From Parelaphostrongylus tenuis (taxonomy: Eukaryota > Nematoda > Chromadorea > Rhabditida > Metastrongylidae): a DNA stretch of 64,000 bases. This document shows positions 36,604-48,900 of this stretch, piece after piece. The notes below the pieces were generated by a model that was not told the origin of the DNA, ran no database searches, and saw only the letters and a program-made list of their open reading frames with translations. The DNA is taken from positions 62,001 through 126,000 of the forward strand of contig JAHQIW010005261.1 in NCBI GenBank assembly GCA_019055375.1. The letters are read 5' to 3'. A program made the position numbers and the translations under genes. Position 1 is the first letter of the stretch. Every line of letters begins with the position of its first letter.

Positions 36604-39600
36604 TAGGCAACTAGCACTGTCGGTGGAAAACTGAAATTCAACTGCGATGTGCTTGAAACAAACGTTCTCAATAAAACGGATATAATTTTAGCATTACAGG
36701 AGCAATAAACTGCAGAATAAAATATATAAATACATCATGTGTAAATATACATCATGTAACTTTTTTCACGTCAATTCGCTTACTCAAAAAATAGGCACAG
36801 CAATACTATAGTAGTGCAGACATATCAAGATGCCATATGTTTGTTATAAGGAGATGTTTTCATTGAGTCATTTGCGAATAAGCGACAACGATGCATCTCA
36901 GTACAATTGCATAGGCGCTAGCTTTTGTTTTTGACCACTTTATACCGTAGCCATCAACCAAGTAGCTTACAGCTGAAATATGCCGTAAGTAAACGCATTA
37001 GAAGACAAATTATTTCACTTTCTGCCTTCAATTAAAAAGTGTTTAGGCTTAGGTGTTCTTAATATCACTGAGATGTACAGTTACATCAGTGTTCCATTAT
37101 ATTAAAACGATTTACCACACATTTATTTCGAATTTGAAGCAAAAGGGGGAGGGAATGAGAAGGAGAAGAGGCCTTCTCCCTTTTCTAATCCCTCTCTGCA
37201 TTCGATCAGATTAGTAATCGTTTCTGAGAATAAGTGAGAAGTAAAAATTCACCAATCGGTTAGGGTCCTTCCATAATCTGTTAGCCACATGATGTGATAG
37301 AGGGCTTGGAAGTGTGTGCGTAGGCCATATGGAGGTAAATAGTGAAATCGGCACTCTTGCTCAATTTGCTTCAAAACTGCCACCATACAGAGATCGACTT
37401 TCCTTCAACCCGACACGGTCGATAAATAATTTCCTGAAAGACTTAGCTTGTACGTCGCTGGTACAGCACTTTTATTTACTACCCGTGGCCATCGACTCGG
37501 CTTCAAAGGAAACGAACGCTTCGATACAATAGCTAGACAGAATTTCTATGACAACTTTGTCTTAATAATAATTCAAGGCAAGATCTCATTACTGTAAAAG
37601 TCTTTGTTGTAGGTTTCCCAAGTTTTCAGAAATATGTCAATCTAATTGCCGAGCTATACGTCATTGACTGCTGAGTGGAGAGCATTTTTATCGTATAGCA
37701 ACCTAGTCCGTGTCAAGAGCACCTAGTTAGAATACTTGGAGTCAAACGAACGTCTCACTCAACACGTATTGGTCACAAATATAGATCATGAAAATTTCCT
37801 AGTTCCTTCCATTTTCACCTACTTTAAGCACTGTTATGCCGTTCGCAATTTGAAACGTTTTAAAAAATTTTGTTGTGAAAGTTGCTATTCTCGCACATGA
37901 ATGCAAACATCTGCACAAAAGAAATTAGTGAAGTATTATTAGGTTGAAAAGAGATTTTCCATTGCTTGGATAGGAATGCCTTTTTTTCTCATAAATCTTG
38001 TGTGATTTTCATATCATTTGAAAGGTCCACTTTTTTGCGCATCTATTGTTATATGATTTGTCTATATCTGCTGCAGAATGGCCGACGAGTTGGCCTAGAA
38101 GTACCCAGAACTTGCTCGTCGAAAGCGCGCTTTGTTTCAGCAAGAGAACGCAGAGCCACATATAGCCAAAAAGACCAGGGCAAAGTTTGAGGAATTGGAC
38201 GGAGTTGAGGTTCTACCGCATCCAGTCTATAGCACGAACGTTGCTCCGTCTGATTACAACTTCTTCCGGTCAGTCCAACACTTTTTGGTAGGTCGCCGAT
38301 TTTAATCTTTCCATGAAGTTAAGAAGCATGTCAAGAACTCTTTGTTTCAAAGCCAAAGAAGTGGTACTTCGATCAGATCCGAAACGTGGCGGACCGATGG
38401 CAAAAGTGGTGGATAGTGATGGCCTGAATTTTGAAGAATAGTTGCCGCTGTTAGTTTCTGAAATGTGTGCATAAATTTCGAATGTTTTATCATGCGATGG
38501 CAACTTTCTTTCCAACCTAGTGTTGTGGATCCATGCGAAAATCCTGAAACGACTTGCAGTATGGTATGTCATTCAATAACGAGTGGTCTTGAGCCATATT
38601 TCAGGGCGCTTTGTATGACCTCAACCAAACTCGTATCTGACACTTGTGAAATTCTGCGCAGCTGGCCTAATTGAGCGGAACGGTGATTGTATAGAAGGAG
38701 CTACTGCACATGTCAACATGGAAACTTTTGGTCGAGTTGATTGTGGGGTCAATTTGACTTTCCAAGCTTTGACATGATCGAAATATCAGCCCACAATGCA
38801 GTGAATATTTTATGCGTCCGCTAATAGACGACCGATTGCTGCGCAATGCATTGGCCTGATCGTGGATTATATTGAATGGCGGCATAGATCAACACCCGTC
38901 CTCTATAAAAGACCAGCCTAGTCAGAATCTTCGTTTTAGTGGTGCTCCACTCCGTTGAGTAAGCTCAATACAACAGCGAATTCACATCACAAGAACGACT
39001 CTTCATTCTAGCGTTCTCCACTCATTGATTTACTCGAAACATCAATGATGTCCATATCGTAATGGTCCACCTGTGGTTTACTGACTTGGATTGGTGCGGT
39101 TCTGATGAATGTGAAGACATCGAAGTGTTCACGACTCTAAGCGTACAAGCAACCAAAGCCACAAAATAGACCCAACCGCTTCACAGTATTGTTTTTGAAA
39201 AAACAAGCAACGTTCAGTTCCAAATTCTAGTAAAGTCTAGCACGAGTAATTAATATTTGAAGGCCTTACATGAAGTTGCTACAATTTTTCAGTATAGTCT
39301 GTGAAAATGTTTGAAGCCTTTTCAAATTTGATACGTCAAGGGCATACGCACATTTTCTGATATCGCCTGCTTCATCAGTCTCACATGTCCCACCCTGAAC
39401 CCTAAATTATAGCAGGAATGGAGAGAGTTTGTAGTGACAACACGTGATATTGTGTTATCAATATTTTTGCAGTCGATGGATTAAGACTGGCGGTAAGTTC
39501 GTAGACATCTTTCCAATTGACTATTTTTGAACTACGCTAGAATTTCGTGTTTTGACAAACGCTTTGACGGTTTAGCTTTTATCAGAGCTACGTTGATCTG

Positions 39601-39863
39601 ACTAGAGTGCTCACGGAAGTTGCTTTTCGTGCGATGACTAGGGTGAAACAACGCATCGGCCAAGAAGCGTCACGGAAAGTTTTTCTACAAATTGCGGCTA
39701 ATTGCGCTGAAATGACCTAAGGGCATCCATGGTACTGCCTGGTCCTATGGCGATTGTCAACCAAAATTCTTTGCTTCTTCAATTATAATCTATGCTGCAC
39801 TAGTATGATTAGAATAAGGTGAAATACAGCAAACAACAAACGGCGTTAGCAATAAAAAGTTGT
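36604..39863 (+). repeat. 3.2-kb segmental duplication, copy 2
   Basis: Direct-repeat partner of 26191-29375, offset 10.4 kb. Its first bases are a remnant of the last exon of the secreted-protein family (GGTGGAAAACTG). Its end coincides with the left edge of the large inverted repeat at 39866, so that element inserted at, or created, this boundary. Copy 2 has about 110 bp near 38785-38880 that copy 1 lacks. Confidence 0.88.
38075..38450 (+). pseudogene. Mariner transposase C-terminal relic (in duplication copy 2)
   Basis: Same relic as 27645-28010. Here the FQQDNARPHTA region reads FQQENAEPH-like in one frame, followed out of frame by FEELDGVEVLPHP and then VQHFLVGRRF. The second catalytic Asp is replaced and several indels are present. 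Confidence 0.82.
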
Positions 39864-39865
39864 TT

Positions 39866-41770
39866 TGAACAAATTTTATTTAAGTTCTGTAAGGTTAGCT
39901 GTTTGAGGTCTGGCTCCGGGGCTTGTTGGTAAGATGATTGAACTATTTCGTTAGTCATGTCATGGATAGATGCGCCCAAATTTTCTCTAGCTCATGGCTA
40001 TTGACTTTCCAATCGACTGTTTTGAGCTCGTTTGAAAATTCAATATAGACTGTCAAAATATTTCAAGTTTCAAGAGCTCTGTATGGCATCTTGAGTGGCA
40101 GAAGTAAGTTTCGGCTTTTCTTAAGCCTCATTGTAACACATGGCCTTCGGTTCGAACACATGCCTTCATAACTAATCGATTGAAGAGTATTGCTATATGC
40201 CGTCCTTTCCAGACGTGAGCCATAAACTGTTATCCATTGTAGATCGCAGCTTCATGTCATCCTTTCACTTGACGTGGAGTCATGTATTTTCGGCGCTGCT
40301 ACCATTAGTTGTAGGGGTGAACCGAAAGGACATGTGGTGTTGGCGAGGCTTAAGAGAAAGCCGAAACGAGTATCTACCACAAGAGATGATATATCATACC
40401 AGATCTCTTGATAAACTCTAAACATTTTACCAAGCTATATTTCTGTAGCTGTTCATCAAATTCGTGAGAGTACTTCTTCATTTCGCTAATGGGCCTGATC
40501 AAACATTTTCCTAATCCCCTTCTATAAACGCAAAACATCATTAGAAATCATTAACATAAATTTGGGTATGAAAAATGTTTTTGGAGGTCTGCCGCTGTCT
40601 AATCACTGTTCAGATGGTCATCGCTTGTCGACTAGAACCAAAGTCTAATCGAATGTCGCAATGCTAGTGAGAAATTAGTTACATTTGTTATACAGAAGGG
40701 GTGTAGAAGAATTTTTGTAACGACGATCTCATCCTCATTCGCTAAACAATTGTGGCTTCATGAATATCGTATTTTACCACTACTACTTTAGTATTGGTGT
40801 TTCTTATGATTTAGCCGATACCACGAGATCAACAAATAATTCTATTCATCTGTCGTTTCGACGTTCCTGTCTTGTGCAGAATCGACGATTCGATCCAGTC
40901 CCCACAGCTATTTGTCTTTGTTGTGGACCTTCGTCTCAGTTGTCGTTCAAGTCGACTCTTCTTCGTTAAGGCACCGCTTGAATGAAGAACACCACTCAGA
41001 GATGCGCTTATGTAAAGGATAGTTCGCTTTCTCCAGGTATTCTGTCCTGAAGTTATCAGAATCATTGCTAGCTAGTATAAAACGTAATAATGTTTCAAAA
41101 ACCGACTCTGAACTTCCTTTTATTGACTGAGCCATGAAAGAAACTATTAATGATTGCCAATACCGAGTTTAAAGAAAACTCGGTTTCCAAAATACTCAAG
41201 CAATGTTTTTTGGAGTGAAAGTTTCTACTGTCAACGTCACAAGTTGGTCATTGATTGCTGATAGGCGCCCGCAACATCTATCACTATGAAGAATCATATG
41301 TTCACCACAAAATCTCGCAAATCATCTTTTTATTGTGTGCTTCGTGTGCGTTCGTGGCCTTGGTTTGATAATATTTCGAGTTCCACAAGCTTCATATCCA
41401 AGTTTGACATCATGAAGTCGGTTCAGCTGCCAATCGTTTAGGACTCCTCCTACTTCAAACCTTTATAGAAGAAAAAATGTTTCACGGTTTGTAGAGCACG
41501 TCGGTAAGCCATCTTAAACATGAAAGAATTTATAATTCCGGGGAATTCGCAAATATTTTCATACATTGTAAAGTAAAAAAGGACGACGAAAAAATTGACT
41601 GAAGTGTGGGAACGTGAATATCACCAGTCTACGAAGTAATCGCAGGAAATTCCAGAGGTATTTTTGTAGGCCTGAAGCTGTGAAAATTTTGAAGACGACT
41701 AAAACGTCTAAACGTTAGACGAATGAATTTTTTTCTAATGAACTTCGCGATACTAGCTTGTTCAACAAAC
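39866..41770 (+). repeat. Large inverted repeat, left arm (1.9 kb)
   Basis: Reverse complement of 44006-45905 with only scattered single-base differences (about 98-99% by eye). The outer end is CAAATTTTATTTAAG and its complement; the inner end stops at CTTGTTCAACAA. Within the arm, GTTTCGGCTTTTCTTAAGCCTC (40107-40130) recurs inverted at 40346-40370, and a degenerate hammerhead-like string lies near 40845-40880 (minus). No transposase recognised. The 60-74 codon open frames appear in both arms and look non-coding. Confidence 0.93.
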
Positions 41771-41836
41771 AAACGTTTTGATTTTTTTGGATGATTTTGG
41801 TAATAATTTGTTCCGAGCAAAAGGCAAAGCTAATAA

Positions 41837-42157
41837 TCAAGGTGTTCTCCATCGACCTCGACAACTACCTGATCTTGAGCAACAAATGAACTCTTCGGCT
41901 GGCATTCGGTATTTCACTGAGGGAATCTCTTCGTCCACCTCAAGGACAGCTTGATGATCAACTTCCTGTGAACGGCCCGAACGCGACTGATCCTCCAGAC
42001 TGTTGTCTCCAGCTTTAAACTTTGCGAACCACTTCCTAGCCATCCTTTCTGTAACCGTATCATCAATCCAAGCTGCATCAATCTTGCGCACCATTTCACT
42101 GGTATTTTTCCCTACAGTCATACGTGCATGAGTAGCAAACGAATTTCTTCTCAACAC
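41837..42157 (-). pseudogene. Mariner transposase N-terminal relic
   Basis: The minus strand reads a mariner DNA-binding domain: GKNTSEMVRKIDAAW, DDTVTERMARKWFAKFKAGD and NSLEDQSRSGRSQEVDHQA. These correspond to the two helix-turn-helix segments and the SLED..RSGRP linker of mariner transposases. Beyond residue 85 the frame decays and the catalytic domain is absent. It is a different part of the protein from the relics at 27.6, 38.1 and 59.1 kb. Confidence 0.85.
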
Positions 42158-43349
42158 AGCTCCATTTAAAACACATTATAGACAAGTTGTATACCAAAAT
42201 GTTCGCAAGAAAATGTGCATTTGAACGATATTGAAATCATGTGATATACTTGCAACAATCGCATAAAAAACCATAACAGCGCAAACTTTCCACACAAACG
42301 TACTATGATGCATCTCAGCTTCTAAACATTGCATCAAACTAGCCCAGTAAATACAGAGTCTAAACTTCTAGATGAAAATCAACTGACCCTTCCCAACGTC
42401 AATGTTATATGTACCACGACTGGACGAGTCAACCATTAAGCAATCACTTAATCCTTAGTGATTGAGCGGAAGCACCTAGTTGATGCAAAAAAAACTCATT
42501 TATCTCTTCGGCTAACATTCCGACACATTACGTTCTCTCCAGAGAGTTTGATCAACTTTGATTCTACCTAACTTTTGATTGATAGGTAGCAATTTGCAAA
42601 TATTCATTGTGGTTTTGATTTTTCAGCCACATTCTCGTAGAGAGCTATCTTTGTATGAAAGCTTCTTTTTGCTGCTCCTATTTCCGTACTGGGCGGTGTG
42701 CATGGAAATTTTGCAAGACAAAAGGTCTTAAACTGGCGATTTTAAAGAGTAGCTTCCTGATGAAGTCTGGACTGCGATAGGTGTTGATGGTCTATAAAGA
42801 ATATGTAGTTAACAAGTAGACACATCGAAATCAGTGGTTGCAGTCCACTCTGTTAATTCCCATATACATTGGTGTCAGTGCACTCGGTCAGCTAATCATC
42901 AAGCTTAATAGTATGAACGAAATGAGACATGACACTGATTGACACAACTGTTTAAAAATAATGAGATGTCTCAACACGGGTATTTGCTTTCTGTAATAAG
43001 TAGGAAAGGTTATTGCAGTTTTCTATACAGGCAATGGAACAAGTAGAGGTGACAGCATTGATCAAGATAAGAATTATATTGTTAAAGAGTTAGGAGATCG
43101 AAAAAAACACTAAAAAAGACTAATCACTTAGCTGAATTACTCGCAAAACGTGATCATCGATTTTATAGCATCATTTCAGACATACCAACAACCGTCTACA
43201 TCCAAATGTACATAGAAGGCATGTCTTCATTTCGAGCTCAAACAATGGTTCGTTGTTCTGTATTACTTTTGATTTTATGAACCGTTCCAACAATTCCAGG
43301 TTCACCCTAAAACATCTCTCTTCATCAATCGATTGTTTTTGTAGACCTA

Positions 43350-43775
43350 GCTCAAAAAAAAATAAAAATTTGGTAATCACAGAACATATTTTGAGCCTTT
43401 TGTGAGGTTTGGTAAGGGCACTCATACAGTACTTAACGGGCCCGTTCTGCCCATGCAGGCTTATCAGTAGCACAGTACTCTTCGGATCAATCCATCCCTT
43501 GGTGATACACCCTTATTTGTTGGAATCGAAGCCGAATAACCAATCACCGCAGGTCACGTGATAAATCCCCAGACATCGCAGTGACCAACAGTCGAGCTCG
43601 TGGCTGGTAAAATGAATAATACCCCTTCATTTGACTGATTTTATGAACTCCGCTCAAAAACAATAATAAATTGATAATCACAGAACATGTTTAGAGCCTT
43701 TTGTAAGGTCTGATTAGGGCACTTATACAGTACTAGATGGGCTCGTTTCGCCCTCGTAGGCTCATAAGTAGCATT
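43350..43775. repeat. Pair of 125-bp direct repeats
   Basis: Units 43350-43475 and 43650-43775 share, in order, TAATCACAGAACAT, GAGCCTTTTGT, AGGGCACT.ATACAGTACT and CAGGCT.AT.AGTAGCA, with about 80% identity. The right unit runs on into sequence that loosely resembles part of the inverted-repeat arms near 40850-41010. Confidence 0.7.
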
Positions 43776-44005
43776 TCGACGTCTCCGTCTTCTCCAGAGC
43801 TGATGATTCAAGTCGATTACCCACAATCGTTCGTCTTCGTTGTCATTTAGGCTAAATTTTTTGGTGGGCATTATTCAAATGAAGAATCTCACTTGTCGAT
43901 GTCCTCATCTTACAGGAATCGCTGTTATGGCTAGCACATAGCTTAATATTAAAGTGGAAACTGACTTTTCTTCGACTTCGGTGATACCTATCAGTCATAT
44001 GTTGT

Positions 44006-45905
44006 TGAACAAGCTAGTATCGCGAAGTTCATTAGAAAAAAAAATTCATTCGCCTAACGTTTACACGTTTTAGTCGTCTTCAAAATTTTCACAGCTTCAG
44101 GCCTACAAAATACCTCTATAATTTCCTGCGATTACTTCGTAGACTGGTGATATTCACGTTCCCCACACTTCAGTCAATTTTTTCGTCGTCCTTTTTTACT
44201 TTACAATGTATGAAAATATTTGCGAATTCCCCGGAATTATAAATTCTTTCATGTTTAAGATGGCTTACCGACGTGCTCTACAAACCGTGAAACATTTTTT
44301 CTTCTATAAAGGTTTGAAGTAGGAGGAGTCCTAAACGATTGGCAGCTGAACCGACTTCATGATGTCAAACTTGGATATGAGCTTGTGGAACTCGAAATAT
44401 TATCAAACCAAGGCCACGAACGCACACGAAGCACACAATAAAAAGATGATTTGCGAGATTTTGTGGTGAACATATGATTCTTCATAGTGATAGATGTTGC
44501 GGGCGCCTATCAGCAATCAATGACCAACTTGTGACGTTGACAATAGAAACTTTCACTCCAAAAAACATTGCTTGAGTATTTTGGGAAACCGAGTTTTCTT
44601 TTAACTCGGCATTGGCAATCATTAATAGTTTCTTTCATGGCTCAGTCAATAAAAGGAAGTTCAGAGTCGGTTTTTGAAACATTATTACGTTTTATACTAG
44701 CTAGCAATGATTCTGATAACTTCAGGACAGAATACCTGGAGGAAAGCGAACTATCCTTTACATAAGCGCATCTCTGAGTGGTGTTCTTCATTCAAGCGGT
44801 GCCTTAACGAAGAAGAGTCGACTTGAACGACAACTGAGACGAAGGTCCACAACAAAGACAAATAGCTGTGGGGGACTGGATCGAATCGTCGATTCTGCAC
44901 AAGACAGGAACGTCGAAACGACAGATGAATAGAATTATTTGTTGATCTCGTGGTATCGGCTAAATCATAAGAAACACCAATACTAAAGTAGTAGTGGTAA
45001 AATACGATATTCATGAAGCCACAATTGTTTAGCGAATGAGGATGAGATCGTCGTTACAAAAATTCTTCTACACCCCTTCTGTATAAACAAATGTAACTAA
45101 TTTCTCACTAGCATTGCGACATTCGATTAGACTTTGGTTCTAGTCGACAAGCGATGACCATCTGAACAGTGATAGACAGCGGCAGACCTCCAAAAACATT
45201 TTTCATACCCAAATTTATGTTAATGATTTCTAATGATGTTTTGCGTTTATAGAAGGGGATTAGGAAAATGTTTGATCAGGCCCATTAGCGAAATGAAGAA
45301 GTACTCTCACGAATTTGATGAACAGCTACAGAAATATAGCTTGGTAAAATGTTTAGAGTTTATCAAGAGATCTGGTATGATATATCATCTCTTGTGGTAG
45401 ATACTCGTTTCGGCTTTCTCTTAAGCCTCGCCAACACCACATGTCTTTCGGTTCACCCCTACAACTAATGGTAGCAGCGCCGAAAATACATGACTCCACG
45501 TCAAGTGAAAGGATGACATGAAGCTGCGATCTACAATGGATAACAGTTTATGGCTCACGTCTGGAAAGGACGGCATATAGCAATACTCTTCAATCGATTA
45601 GTTATGAAGGCATGTGTTCGAACCGAAGGCCATGTGTTACAATGAGGCTTAAGAAAAGCCGAAACTTACTTCTGCCACTCAAGATGCCATACAGAGCTCT
45701 TGAAACTTGAAATATTTTGACAGTCTATATTGAATTTTCAAACGAGCTCAAAACAGTCGATTGGAAAGTCAATAGCCATGAGCTAGAGAAAATTTGGGCG
45801 CATCTATCCATACATGACTAACGAAATAGGTTCAATCATCTTACACAACAGCCCCGGAGCCAGACCTCAAACAGCTAACCTTACAGAACTTAAATAAAAT
45901 TTGAT
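44006..45905 (-). repeat. Large inverted repeat, right arm (1.9 kb)
   Basis: Inverted partner of 39866-41770. Differences are mostly single-base changes or one-base indels in homopolymers. The right flank after the element begins ATGAAATT and the left flank ends TTTGAA, so a TGAA target duplication is possible but not compelling. Confidence 0.93.
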
Positions 45906-48900
45906 GAAATTGTGATTCAGCATTATACTCATAGGACTGTTTATATTCCTATAGGAGCAGTCACTAACGAAGTAGCACTTTTCAAGCCATCAACGTCAAC
46001 AACTACTCTGTAATATTTATAACAAAAGCTACTGCTCAAAAAACCATCAAAGAGCTTGGCAATTCCACATCAGAAGTTTTTTCAAGTGTTACAGGGAAAT
46101 AAAATTGTAGATTTTTTAGTAGAATGCGTAATGTTGAGCCCTTCTAATTTTATTAGCAATGTTACCTTGACCTAAGCAAGATGTGACTTTTCAAAATCGC
46201 TTTCTAAAAGGCCTGTTACTTTTGTATGAACCTGTTGAAGGTAAAAATGGCCACAGCTACTGCACTCTTATCAAAAAAAAAATTCGATTTAATAATAAAA
46301 CTCTTCAAACTAGACAACAGACAGCAAAATGATGTTCAACTTTCATTCTCTTCTTCGCTCTCATTCTTACTTTCTCTTACTGAGAATTTCAAGAACTTTG
46401 GAAGTATAAAACAATGCACCATGAAGACCAAACAGCATTTTCAGTAACTAAAATTGACAATGCTGACACTTGTCACTTTACTCATTCATTGTTGTTAGTG
46501 ATATGAAGAGGCTGATAGAAGGTAGCTCATAAAATCGCATAGAAAAACGAGAAGAAAATCGGCTCACGAAATGAAGCTCACAGCGCGTTAGTGAACACAT
46601 GCTCATTTGTTCGATTTTCCTTTCGGACAAATCTAACCGAAGATTCCTACGAGATGGCCAAACTGGCATAAGACATTCGTCGAAGAAAAGCTGAGTTAAT
46701 ATCTCGCTTAGGTTGTTCAGCTTACAAGAGTTTGTCATGGAAATTTATACAGCTAACGTTTTAACATCTGGCTTCTTCAGAGTCGAAGGGATACAAATCG
46801 ATTTTCACAAACTGTTTGTTTCCGCGATGTGAGTTTCGTAGTCGTGTCAAATTGAATGCTGGTATTATGTTAGGTTATATGATGGTCAGTTATGAAGGAT
46901 TATTGAATCGTTTGTCACCAGCTAATGTAAACACGATCATTAAGGACTGGGTTGTCTAAATGAATGAAAAATCATCGATGGGCAATCAAAAATATTCGTA
47001 TTAATGCAAAGAGTACTTGGAATAAGCGACTCGTTAGTACTCGATACCGCGAGGTCGAGTGACTGTGGATAATCGACTCTCATCATCGTGGCTTTGAAGA
47101 AGGCGCAAAACTAAACCAGGCTGGTCGAGTATTTACTCACAGCAATCTCGTGTAAGCTGAACAAAACAAATTTAGAGAATACTCATCCCGAGATCAAATG
47201 ACCATCATTCTGAGAATCACTGAGCGCGATATATCCGGCAAGTCATTGTGTGAATCAGATATTCAATCACGTCTGCGTTCCTGACTGGGAGTAAGAATTC
47301 ATGGTGCCTCAGAACTGGTCACCGTCGAATGCTTTTTGTGCTTGTCTTCCTATTCAGACATTTATGAATTGCTTGGTATCTTTATCCATAGACTAATAGT
47401 ACGTAGTTCGTAATCTAATTCTGAGTTATGATAGAAAAGAGTATAACACTTGGGATCATCGTTGATAGCAAGCGGTTGTCGCGCTGATCACTCGTGCACA
47501 ATAGGTGCGATCGACCCTGCAGGACGCGTTTTTTATCACACTAGTGTAGTTCGTAACAAATTCAGACTTTTATCGCCATTGAGAGGAGATCTGGTCATCA
47601 ATGAAAAAACTTCGTGAGATGTTTTTGGTTCAGACATACCAAAATCATCAGAAAAACAATGACCTTGCTTGTCAAAAATGATGCAGCAGATTACATTACG
47701 ATGCCAGTTCATCGACTACTCTTGAGATTTTTTGATCATTGGCTACTTTAGATGATAATTTTCATAGAGTTGTCGAAAACGAACTTTATTCTATTTCTTA
47801 TGGGTGATGACCTTTTATCTATTCACTTTAATCAACTATGATATATTCATGGCTGAAATCTTTTTCATTTTGCGCGCTCTACTTACATTTTTTAGTCCAA
47901 TATGCCCTCAAGCTGATTTCCTGTGCCTATGCCATTTCACATCTTCTTCGTTATTGAAGCATGTTATGAAAAGCTCCAAAAGCTAAGACAAACATTGAAA
48001 TATGCGGTGAAAACTTCTTCTGAAAAAAAGTAGGGAAGCACAAGTACTCCCACGGAATGCGACTGCATTCCATACAATTCATAGTGAAAGTGGAGATTTT
48101 AAGATACAAGGGTGTTCTTTACAGTGAACATACGTTCATGAAAAATTCTATGCCAGTATCATTGCACCCAATTTTCTAGCTTTAATTCCACGTCAGGCAC
48201 ACTTATCGTGCACAACTCAACGTTTAGCAGTTGGTTTCCATCTTTCAACCACATTCACTACCAAAAAACTGGTCTATGAATCTTGGAACAAGGCAACTTC
48301 GGCAAATTAAAACGTTTGTCTTTGCTCTCCAGATAGCTAGCAATTAGTACGATAGGTTGGTTAGATGACTATCCTAAGCTGCTACGACTCAGCTTACGCC
48401 TCATACACTATGAATTCGTCTTATGTTCGAGCGATTTAAGTGACTGCGAGAGAACATCAAATTAGGATAAGAAGCAAAGTCGTTTACACTATCCTCCTTT
48501 CACAGTGATTGTGGCTTTCTCGTTCAAGACATTAGGTATTCTTCGAACATTATGAGAATCTTTTTTATTGTTAAAGCATCCTTTCGGAGCCATTTCAATC
48601 ATATCCCATCCCTTAACCACAAACAATGTCCCTCGAAAACCCACAATTTACCTGGACAAATTAACTTTAATTTCATTGCGCTGCCTCTGTGCGTTCTTAC
48701 ATATGCGAAAGGGACACACGACTCCGCCATTTTACAGTAGTTTGAGTGGAAACGCGACGTTCGCGGCGCGGTGCTACGCTTCGTTGCACCTCGTCCTTGA
48801 AGGGTTAATGAGTCAGGTAGTCAACATCTACAAACTAAAGTACGTTCATTACATAGCAGATAGTGGATCAGGAAGTGATCGATTTCAGGGACTTGCAAAG

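Larger units (their letters stand above)
41771..44005. other. Spacer of the large inverted repeat
   Basis: 2.2 kb holding a mariner N-terminal relic (41837-42157, minus) and a pair of related 125 bp direct repeats (43350-43475 and 43650-43775). The second is followed at about 43780-43815 by a GACG-GAGA-CGTC hairpin and GAAA on the minus strand, similar in layout to hammerhead motifs. No intact gene. Confidence 0.6.

Noticed and set aside
40760..40969. Frame repeated in both inverted-repeat arms (40760-40969 and 44751-45014)
   Set aside because: Recurrence is due to the inverted repeat; the peptide has no recognised motif and its end differs between arms because of an indel.
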